Source of the DNA: Megalonaias nervosa
Lineage: Eukaryota; Mollusca; Bivalvia; Unionida; Unionidae
Assembly (NCBI GenBank): GCA_016617855.1
Contig: JAECUM010001720.1
Location: 101,868 to 165,867 of the forward strand
DNA: 64,000 nucleotides
Direction: 5' to 3'
Shown here: one piece after another, positions 28,833-39,718 of the stretch
Numbering within the stretch: the first letter of the stretch is position 1
Layout of the letters: every line of letters begins with the position of its first letter
Notes under the pieces: model-generated
Databases searched by the model: none
Told to the model about the DNA's origin: nothing
Seen by the model: the letters and a program-made list of their open reading frames with translations, nothing else
Made by a program: the position numbers and the translations under genes

Positions 28833-31800
28833 ATTTTACAAGATAAGGTGTCTTAAAACAACAAATGCTGTTAAAAAAGATGTTAGAGGGGCACCATTTT
28901 CACTTAGGTCCAATTAGTTCATATGAGAAATATATTGTGTCATGGTAATCTATTCAGTAGTTTTGGAGGTCAGTATCGATTATTAAGCAAACAATTATCT
29001 AATGGATTGATGATGCACAACATGCCTGGATAGAATAATCTATCTTGACCTTTGACCAGTAGAGCTAAAAAAATATTACTAACAGTGACATCAAAAATTA
29101 GTCTTTTTTATAAGACTCATAAATCACTGCTTTTGTTTTTGTAATTATCTGTATTTTCAATGGAGATGATAAATTTGGAAAACATCTGCAAACTAGCAAC
29201 GGATATGGTGAATTATTTGGTTTATTTTTAAGTTCCATTGCATTAAAAACTGACTGTAGCATAAATAATTATCATTTATAATCATGGCACATTCTGTCTT
29301 TTAGGAATGACTATATCCCCTAAATACTGAACTCAGAACTCCACACCTAAGGCAATCTTTTGACCTTGCACAAGAAAAAATAAAACAATTGCCTGAAAAT
29401 TCAACAGCTGCTATTGTTTCAGTGCAATGGTTTTAAATATATACCTTCAATTTCTTGAGCACGTTGATTCCTTTCAGTTTTTCTATAAGATTGTAGGAAA
29501 TCCACAGTTGCTCTAAGGTATCACCAACTGCTTCCTTTATGGACAAAAAAGGCAGAAAATGTTTTCACATTATTGAAAAAAGTAAATTTCTAACATTTTT
29601 TCCAGGACTCTATGAGGTTCCTCTCATGTCAAAGACAGAGTGCAAATTATGGTTATAATTTTTTGTTTTGAATAACAAAAACTTACTCTTTAAAAAACTT
29701 GTCTCTTATGGAACAAAACAAGATAAACACTGTATACTTCCTATCAAGCATTGACTTCAAAGTTAAATTCAAAGCAACCATAAATCGACTTGTATGGTCA
29801 TTTTCACCACCCTGTATAACACATAAACTGGTATTTACTAACATCTAGTTGAACTGGGGCCAAGTGAGAAAAAGTATTTTCTAGTTGACACAAAAAGCAA
29901 TCACAAGAACTAAATGTGTAACTCTCCATTTTCATATTAAGTCGACTGTTTTACTTTTTTGTTACTTTACATGTCAGTGGCAAGAATGTTGATTTTGAAA
30001 ATTTACTCATTTTCTTCAGTTCTGTAAGACGGTATAATTCTATGCAAGATGCAATTAAATAAAATAACAGTAATATAAACACTTACCAAACCTGTTAAGG
30101 ATTTGATCAAATTTCTACCCAGGGATAAAATTTTTAGATTTTCTGGAAGAATAAAAAAGATGTTAATATTCATCCACTAAATTAATATAAATAACACAAA
30201 AAAATGAAATAATTTTGTACATATAATGAACAAAAAAAACCACAAGACAGATCAGTGAATGAAAAAACAACACATGACATCCATGTTGACAGATTGCCAT
30301 TTTACAGATTTAAAATAAAACAAAAGAGAACTGGAGATGCTGATATGGCCAGTCATCAAGAAGCAGTGATAACAAGAGTTTCAAAATGGCCACTATGGAT
30401 GCCATATTGGAAGTGAGATAGGCACTACATGTATTTTCATTTATGACCTACTTGACATCAAAAGAAGTCCTTCTGTGAAAACTCCATGCTTTTATGACCA
30501 TTCATTCAAGGGAAGTACAGGTAGTGATAACAAGACTTTCAAGATATACCATTGGGGTGGCCATAATGAATATCTGAGCATCACAAATAGACATAATAAA
30601 AAGTCTTTTAATAAAAGCCCCACATTGACATGACCATCCATTCAGGAAGAGTAATGATAGCAAGATTTTCAAGATGGCTGCTATCGTGACCATTTTGGAC
30701 ATTAGATCAGAAACAATTTCATTTAGTGCTGACCAGACATCATATGAAGTCTTTTGGTGAAAACTCCGTGGCACTATGGCTTTTCATTCTGGGCATCAAC
30801 TCAGCAGCATTTTCATTTAGGACCAACCAGACACTATAATAAGAAGTCTTTTGTTGAAAACTCCATGCCAATATGACCATCCATACAGATGGAGTAGTGA
30901 TAACAAGATTCTCAAGATGGCCACTGTGGCAGCTATTCTAGATGTCTGAGTGGCACCGTTTTCATTTGGGACCAACTAGATCTTGAGATGAATGTGTGTG
31001 TAAAGTTTTATGGTAATCTTCCATGTTATTTAGGAGAAGTAGTGATAACAAACCTGTGCTAGTGGATGTATGGACCATAAAAGGATGATGGACAATGGAT
31101 ATCTGACCATCCCCTAAGCTCTCCTGGTCTATGACCAGTACAACCAAAAATGTATACCCAGAAGCCATCATGAAAATTAGAATTGATGCTGGTGACAAGT
31201 TGTTAAATGGTATTTCTTTGAGTGGGTCATGACTAAGACAAGTAATGAGCTCTTGCTCCAGATTTAATAATAAGGAAAAAAAATATATGTTTTAATTTAG
31301 GGACAGGATATCAATTTACCCAGTACTAATGGATTGTTATATGTGGATGAAAGATGCAAATACAGAGACACACCTTACAATATGTGTGCAGTACAATCAA
31401 GAGAGTAAGACAAAATACAAATGAAGATGCACATATATGCAGAAATTTCAGCAACATATACTCACTAAGGCCATTCAGGTTTGCAATTTTCTCAATGCAG
31501 TTGGTTGACAGTGAGAGTTTCCTGAAAGGTAAAAATATAGGTGTAAAATATATGTTCATTTTATTCATTTAAAAATAAATGCATGTAGAAAACAGTCTGG
31601 CTACAGTCATTATTAACATACTAAGACAACAGACAATGAATGGTGACATCTGAAAATCATTACAAGTTTCTCCCAAGGCAAAATAAAATTCTGATATCCA
31701 ATGACACTATTTTTTTAATATAAAGTATTATAAAAATCTTATATTTCAAACACAAACTGCAGAAATATATTTATCAGAACAAAATAAACCATTTTATTAT

Positions 31801-34800
31801 AATTCTGAAATATGACACATCGTTAAATGGTTAAACATGAAATTTAATGGATTTATGAACTTACATAATATGACTGTTTTACATAATGGTGTGTTTTAAA
31901 CTTGTTTTAAAGACAAACATATGAAATGTTTCTTTGGAACTGCTTAAATGAAGTGTAGTTTATTTCAAAGTCTACAAAACAATTTCTATTTACATTATAT
32001 ATGAATTTTTTTCCCTCCTAAATTCGAGTATATCAATGAAATAGAATGCTTTAAAGTTGATGTCGGGTTTATCCAAAAAAGTAAAATCTCTTTTAGCTTG
32101 AATTTCTTATGTACAGTCTCCTGTAGACAAATAATATAAAATCTTTTTTGTAAACTTTAAAAGAAAATTTTAAAGGAAATTTTGAGCTATCACTACACTC
32201 TAGAATTCCATTCTAAACCTTCTGAAGCTAAGATTAGAATAATTTATTTAAGGATTCTGTTTAGTATTGTATACATCAACTTTCTTCCGTCAGTATAACC
32301 TATTATCCATGTTCAGAATGATCCTGAAAAACCACAGTGGTTGGGGTCCAGAGAACCCAACTATGTTATAGACCGAACCATGTTATAACCAACCAAGTTT
32401 AGTATTGTATACAAAAACTTATCTCCCTTCAGGATAACCTATTATCCATGTATATCATTATTATTATTATTACAACATTTTTCTCATCCAAGACTTTACT
32501 ATCACTGCTACTGTGTCTACTACAGCAACATAACAATTATCCAGACCTATTTGGAGACATGGGTTTTATTTGGATAGTTGGTTGACTGAATAACTTAAAA
32601 ATTCATAATAATTATGTTTCTGGGGGACACACCTTTAGTCCTTAAGACTGACACATACAGATTAGCAGCATCACTGATAATTTTCTCCACTATTGCTAGT
32701 TAATACAGTGAATCTTCACTAAACTTGCACCACTGTAACCTAGATTTCTCAAAATGGCCACATCTTTTTGCTCCCATTAAGGCTACTCTACCATATAATA
32801 GTCAAAATTTGTTATCCAAACTGTGTTAAATTTCAGCAAGTTTATAAGTTTCTTTCTACTACTACCACTACTACTATTATTGATAAACAAGAATCTGCAA
32901 GCACCCGACCTGATGTCCAACTCCTGTTCTGATAATCACTCAGAAACTTCAAGAACTAGCAAACCTGAACCTTCATCCAGTTTATCTGTGATCTTAAAGC
33001 TGTAATAGAATTTAGGTCTTCAGGAGAAGTTTTTGTTTGTTTATGTTAGAAATAATGAATTCATTCCTGGATGTGTTGGTTCATCATTGCTGGAATTCTA
33101 ACCTCAATCACAGTTACAAAACTAACTTACTCGCAATTGACAAGCGTGGAAAGGGAGGCATCCATCTTTTCAATTGGAGGAATCTGACCATACATCTTGC
33201 ATTCCTTCAAATCCTGGGCCTTGATGCCTTCCTTCTCCTCCTACAATAGCAAACATAGACATGAATACCACTCAAGGGAAGAACACTTTTTTATATTAAA
33301 AACCAAAGCACTATCAAAATATTTCTTTTACTGAACATTGCATAAATTTACCTTAATTTGAGTTTTTCCCATTTACGTTTGATGTAAATGAAATTAAAAT
33401 GCATTATGGTAAAATACTAATGATGCTATGTTAAGTCTGTTGTTACAGGATTCTATGCTATATTATAATGATTTTTCAGTTTAATCATGTTAAAAATTGC
33501 AGAATGGAAGGGTATACAAACACACTTCTTCCTGATTTACACATCACACTCATTCACTCACACAATACAGTATGCTCCAAAACTGACTAAAAGTAGTAAC
33601 CATATCAAAACACAATACAAGGATTTCAAATACTGTCACAAGACAAACAAGTTCTTAAATGATCTAATTTGCAAACCATTCCACTCAGCAATATAGCTTA
33701 CATACGTTGTATCAATTCAATACTCATCAACAATGATGCCTGAATTAAAACAAAAAGGGTTAAATGCCAACCAAAAGAAGATTACCACTGAAATCTATAA
33801 GGTTGGGCATTTATCAGATAAATTTAAAAAAAAAAACAACAAAAGATGCCATATATGTTCATTTATAAGTCAAGTCCAACTGCAAGCTGCACAGACCCAG
33901 ATCTGCTATAACATAATGTGCCGGCAGATCTGGGTCTATGCAGTTTGTTAGGAGTAATCAGCAGAACAAACAACACAGATCCTGATCTGCAGGTGCATCA
34001 TGCTATGGCAGATCAGGACCTCTGCTGGTTGCAGTTCAACTTATAAGCAAATATATACAGTATGAAAACCTATAGAAAATAGAGGAATAAAGCTAAGTAC
34101 TTGACTGAAAAGGCAAAAGATGAATATTATAAACAGGCTATTGTTGAAATTAAGAGTGCCAAGATATTGTGAAACTATCTACAACAGCTGAACCTGTCTA
34201 TGATTGGTTCTTTCCTCACTAGTCATATGACAATGATGACATAACAAGATCTCAACCAGATACAGTTCATAAATTTCTTCACAAGCCTCTACTGTCACTG
34301 TATTCAGAACCAGGCTAACTTCCCAAATGCACATTATTGTCATTCAATCATTTATAACAGCTAAAATGACCCATTGATAAATATATTTGAAATAACTAGT
34401 TTTAGTGATGTTGAGATTTTTGGTATGTTCAGTAAGTTTAATAAATCCTCCGGACTGGATGATATTAGTCCACAAATGTTTAACATTGCTGCTGAGTAAG
34501 AATAAAGTCATTAATGCATATTATAAACTTAATAATCACATATAACTTTCCAGATACATCCAAATGTGCAAAGGTTACACCAATCTTTAATAAAGGAAGA
34601 AGGAGGAATTATAGACCAATATCCTGTCTACCATTATAATCAAAATTATTTGAAAAGCAAGCACCAGCCATTTAATAACTGGTTGGGGGATTTTCTGTAT
34701 GTACAATATAACATTGTAATTTTGTTTCTATTTTTTTTCAATCCATTCTGAATATTGCCTGTTTATTGTTACTCTATTTCTTTCTTCTAAAATACTCTGA

Positions 34801-35578
34801 TGTCACATGGAAAAAAGCTTTTATTTCATTCCCAAATTCCCAACAGCTATATTTGTAAAACATTATTTTTTCAGTCATCTTAACAAACAAAAACAAAAAT
34901 AAACAGAAAGAGATCTTTCTTGACATCTCAATATATGTCCAAAATATGTATAAATAGTAAACAGCCAGCCTTAAGTCTCATAGAAAACTATCATCTCAAG
35001 GCAGATTTATAAATCTAGTTATCATAAAGAAGATTTGGGACCGCGGGAATGGGCTTATTTGGGGGAAACATGTCTGGCTCCAAATGGCTTGAAAAAATAT
35101 TCATCTGATTTAAAAACAATACTCTTGCTCTGATTGGTGGAATGAATTATGTCCATCATATTCATAAAGAAAATCCATACCTTCCCCTACCAGCTCCAGC
35201 AAAAAGAAATAACTTAAAATGTCCCTAATGTTACAAACAAAGCTGATAATGATAACGTTAACAATGTTTGCATCTTCAGTTATTAAAATGCGTTAAGGAT
35301 GGCTAAAAACCTTTATAACTGATTTCAGCATTAGCATTACAAGCAGGCTTAGTGTCCCGTGCAGTACGAAATCGACAACTTTTGATAAACTGCAAGTTTA
35401 CTTACAACTTTGGCTATTGCCTCTTTAATTGTGGTTCCCTTGGACTGAAAAAAAGGATATATTTAAAAAAGTTAGGAACAAGACATTAGGAATTAAAAGT
35501 TACACTAGCATGACGACAGAAGCACGTATGTATTGTTTTAAAAATGGAGACTGTGGAAATATGACAGATACCCACCAT
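22031..35578 (-). CDS. DNAL1: Axonemal dynein light chain 1, complete spliced gene
   Basis: Leucine-rich-repeat light chain that binds the outer-arm dynein gamma heavy chain in motile cilia and flagella. Nine coding exons join in frame with GT..AG junctions: 35576-35578 (ATG only), 35406-35444, 33131-33240, 31466-31521, 30087-30142, 29445-29534, 25278-25331, 23899-24022 and 22031-22080. They total 582 nt, or 193 aa; the human protein is about 190 aa. Recognisable stretches in order are [11 protein letters not shown] at the N-terminus, [93 protein letters not shown], and an acidic tail EVEEEEGGS before TGA. These form the LRR array and cap typical of DNAL1. The first coding exon carries only the start codon, and the donor GTGGGT follows directly. 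No frameshift or stop interrupts it. Introns 4 and 6 contain ~145-bp repeat arrays. It shares a 212-bp promoter region with divergent MRPS10. Confidence 0.96.
24328..24612. repeat. Short tandem repeat, ~17-20-bp unit, in a DNAL1 intron
   Basis: ACTGTATACTCATTATACA repeats about 14 times with variation. The ORF running through it (Tyr/Leu/Ile-rich) is a product of the repeat. Confidence 0.85.
27390..28640. repeat. ~145-bp interspersed tandem repeat family, array 2
   Basis: Same landmarks as 19060-20250. CACCATTTTCATTTA-like blocks occur near 27520, 27948, 28095, 28228, 28370 and 28517, at ~130-150-bp spacing. It lies inside the DNAL1 intron between 25331 and 29445. Confidence 0.8.
28628..28832. 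repeat. (TAA)n and (TA)n microsatellites
   Basis: A TAA run at 28630-28672 and a long, slightly interrupted TA run at about 28738-28827. Both abut the end of repeat array 2. Confidence 0.95.
30330..31200. repeat. ~145-bp interspersed tandem repeat family, array 3
   Basis: Diverged copies of the 19060-20250 unit within the DNAL1 intron between 30142 and 31466, in the same orientation as arrays 1 and 2. Confidence 0.75.
33863..34047. mobile_element. MITE-like palindromic repeat, copy B
   Basis: Best-preserved copy of the 1404-1592 family. It starts TTATAAGTCAAGTCCAACTG and ends with the inverted form GCAGTTCAACTTATAAG. An internal perfect-looking hairpin pairs CAGACCCAGATCTGC with GCAGATCTGGGTCT. 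Confidence 0.65.
34081..34680 (+). mobile_element. Decayed non-LTR retrotransposon (LINE) fragment
   Basis: Broken frames encode LINE signatures. The first is a linker-type stretch [20 protein letters not shown]. The second is reverse-transcriptase motif-1-like [20 protein letters not shown]. The third is [20 protein letters not shown] followed by CLPL, a stop, and SKLFEK, which matches the NYRPIS-LP-SK-FEK block of CR1/L2/Jockey-type RTs. Stops and frame changes separate the pieces. The fragment lies in the DNAL1 intron between 33240 and 35406, on the strand opposite to DNAL1. Confidence 0.75.
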
Positions 35579-35790
35579 CTTGAAGCCTCTGTGTTGCCTA
35601 GGTAATAACTGCGAAGCTTCTCCAAGGTAAATAAATTTGAAAATGATGGAAGATAACTATTAAATAAATATCATACAGAAAAAAACTTCTTTAACGAAAC
35701 CATCTATCTGTTAAAATGACGTAAATTTTTTAATTATTTTTCGGCGCGAGAGCACCTGTCATAGTCTCGTAGTAAATGAGAAAAACAAAC
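35579..35790. promoter_or_regulatory. Shared bidirectional promoter region of DNAL1 and MRPS10
   Basis: Only 212 bp separate the divergent start codons (35578 minus, 35791 plus). The stretch contains a small GC/CpG cluster (TTCGGCGCGAG) and an AACATGGCGGC element overlapping the MRPS10 ATG that matches the YY1-type AANATGGCGG consensus often found at housekeeping starts. Transcription start sites cannot be read from the sequence. Confidence 0.6.
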
Positions 35791-38658
35791 ATGGCGGCAT
35801 TTTGTAGTGTGTCCCGTCTTCTGAGCAGTAATATTGTTAGAATTCAGTTGTTGAGAATACTGGAGAGAAGATTAGGAAGCTTAACAAATTTGACAAAGTC
35901 TAGTCATGTATGTTATTTCGTCTTTTTCCTATTTGCACGCCGTAGACACAATTTCATTGCAGTTTTTAGGTGAATCAGAACCAATTTTCGAATTTCCAAT
36001 TGGCATTTGTTTCGTTGCTCTTGCTTGCTTTCTTTTAGGTTTTCTTTGATGAGGAAACATTGACTGACACTATTGTTTTTCCTTGAAAATAAAGAATGGC
36101 AAAACTAACACTTTTATCATTAAATAAGTTTCAAGAAACTTCTAAACCGGATCCTTTTCACATTCTTACCGCACATGCTTATAGTAGTCCTACCATGCAA
36201 GACAGCGATCCAGAAATTTATTTTTCGGTCGCCGTCTTACTGCCTACATAACGGCGCAACCTACATATTCATGCCATCAGAGGTCCATTAGTCCTGTGCT
36301 GTCAGCAAAAAAAAATTTTAAAAAAATAAGGACACATACATCTCAGAGAAATTTTGAGTATTATAACCATTATATCTTTAATTCTTTGACAGACAAGATG
36401 AACGACAGCATTGACGAAATTTTACCTGCTACTCACTATTTGCATTGCTTGACACACGATTACACAAATCTTGCAATCAACATATTTATGCCATCAGAGG
36501 TCAAGTAGTGATGTGATATCAGCAAGAAAACTAAAGGACACATAATTCTTGACATGTTTATTCAGAGAACAGTGGTCAGAAATGTGTAGCTATTGCAGCA
36601 ACTTGGAGAGAAAGTAAGATTCATCAAGAGCAAGTACATGTCAACAGTGGTTTTGTTGTATCACATGATTACTGTATTGACTTGATCTTTGATGAATCTG
36701 GCTTCATCATGGTTGCTGTGACAGCGACAGGTTTCTGGTCATTGTTATAGGAATAAATATGTTGAGAATTTGATGTCATGGATATGTATGTTGGGAGATT
36801 GTTAAGTACCATAGTCATCTGACTAGCAATGCAAATGGCAAGTACCAATTTAAATTTTATCAATGCTATAGTTTGTCTCATCTGTAAGTGGATAAAGGAC
36901 ATAATGTTTATAGTATTTGTAATTTCTCAGAAAATAAGTCATTTTCCTATCGATTTTATCCTGGTATGACTAGATGTAACATTGCTAGTTCCACTGGTAA
37001 GCAGTTTGCCAAGTGGTGGCGACGAATTCCAACATTTCAAGAGGCAATTGACTCTGACCCTACAACCCAGCAAAAATATCCAAATATTAAAAATGGGGTG
37101 GGAAGGGTCAGAGGACACTTGGACTGAATGTTTTGATGTTCTAATTATCCCAGTTTCATTTCTGCACAAAACCTCAATTTCTGCACTATCTGTTGTTCCC
37201 TAACTTTGTTAATAGTATGTATTTGGGATAGGGAAGATGCATATTGATTTTTGGGTCAAAAGGTTAAAGTAACTATGTGCCTGAAATGAGAAAATGGTTT
37301 TTGCACAATAACATTAGTTCTGAATCACTGACATGGATCAAAATTTGTGGATAGCTTGCACTTGAGATAATGAAGAAACCTATCAGTATTGGGGTTAAAG
37401 GGCAAGGTCACTGACTAAAGGAAGAAAAATGGTTTCTGCATAATTACATTAGTTCTACATCATAAACCTGGTCCATATTTTGGGATGGCTTGCACTGGGG
37501 ACAAGGAAGAGACTTGTTTATTTTGGGCCAGAAGGTCAAGGACAAGGTCACAGTCATATAAAGAAGACAAATGGTTTTTGCACAATAAATTTAGTTCTAC
37601 ATCACAGACCTAGGCTAAACTTTGTGAATGGCTTGCACTTGTTGCAAGGTTGAAACCTTTTGATTTGGGGGTCAGCATGTCAAAGGTAAAGGTCACTTTG
37701 AAAAAAGAAACAAGGGTTTCTGTACAAATGTTTCAGTTCTTTACCATGTATTTTTACCAAAGTCTGGATTGGAAAAGAATGTGTTGTAAACAAAATAAAA
37801 TGGTCAAGTGTCTATCTTAGTGCAACAAGAAAATTGTATTTGTTTATAATAAATATAGTTCTAAACCAATGGTTCTCAACCTTTTTTTCATGGACCATTT
37901 GAACTTTGCTGAGGGTCTCAATTGACCACTTAATGACTGCTGAGGGTCAGCAGCTGACTATTGTAAACCTTTCCACGGACCACCTGAATGGAGCTCACAG
38001 ACCACCAATGATCTGCATACCATGGTTTGAGAACCTCTGTTCCAGACCATATGCCAAATTTTGGAGAGTGATTGAAATGTGTAAGAGACCTATTCATTTT
38101 AGAGTCAAAGGTGAGGTCATTGCAAATTAAAGAAAAATTGGGTTTTTCATAATATTTTTTTCCACAAGAGTAAATTTACAGGATGGTTTGTACCTCGGAT
38201 AATAAAGAAATCACGGGGTGGTGGGGGTCGGTGGTAAACAGTCAAGGTTATTGTGGCTGAAAGAAGAAAACATTTTTAAATAAAAGCTTCATTTTTAGAT
38301 CAATTAGCTTGACTGTAGTTTGTGGAGGGCTTACACTCAAGGTGTGGAATAGTCCTGTTCATTTTGGAGCCAAAGCTTGGGTCATTGTGACTAAAAAATT
38401 AGTTTTGCACAGTAATGTTTTCTTTCTGTAGTATTTTCCTCGATTAATCTCGATTTATAGCATGCATTTAGTGTACGAAGAAGCCTCAAGATTTTGGGGT
38501 TATATGTTTAAAAGGAACATTCAGATTGGAGTGATTTTAAATATACAGAATTTTGACTCCTTTAACTGGCAGAAAATATGAAAATAAAGTTTTAAAATAA
38601 AATCTTTTCTAGTATTTTAAAGCAGAGGTATTATAATGAGTTGATGAAGAGAGGAATG

Positions 38659-38716
<58 letters not shown>

Positions 38717-39640
38717 CTGTCTTGTTGGCATGAGAATGGCATAGTTCATTCTGGAGATTATTGACCAATGGGTCTCATTCACCTTGACCTTTGAATTACA
38801 TTTAGTTGTTAGTTAACCTTACAATATTAATGCATATTTTTTTTAAAGTGAGAGTAGGCATGAAATCAGCAAACTAATCGGCATCCAAATGAAGTACTTC
38901 AAACAAAAATTTACATATTTCATCTATCTGTACCAATCCATTTGTTCCTGCATCCATAAACATGGTTAATTTGCCTTAAAATGATGAAGCTGCATCCTGA
39001 AGTAAAAGATATCTATTTTTGAGGAGCATGCAGTTCGTCCATATTACTCATATTCTGGTTGTTTAATAGTGCCAAAAATCCAAGGTATATTCCTTAAGAT
39101 ATCCAACTACCGTATTTTATGTAATTTTTCGTACACGAAAAAATAATTATTAATTTCAGTGTACGAAAAATTATATGTAAAATAAATAATTATCATTTGG
39201 TGGTGCTGACAATGTACGAAAAATAAAGGGATCGTACCAAAACAAGTTCTACAGTACACATGCTACTCGACAACCTAACGGTACAAATGTACAAAGTAAA
39301 CGTATATTTCTGTCTCCTAAATCAAAAGTACTGTTGTTATTAGTGAACGAGAGAGAGAGAGAGAGAGAATTATGTCTCAGTGTGCAAGCTCGTCTGCATT
39401 TAGAACATATGTAGCTGTTATGTTGTGTAATATTGGCAAAATGATCAAGATGGTTTGAACATGTATAAGTTATGGGTATTATTTATTGGTAAATTGTACG
39501 CAACGATATAACCCCACATTGTCAAGAAATTAAGTGCAAGTTGTATTTTTACCGCAACAATAATCTCATTATCAAATTGCAATGAAAAAATAAAGAACTT
39601 GAAATCAACGCTTAAGTTAATACGCTTGAGTGCACGCGTT

Positions 39641-39718
<78 letters not shown>

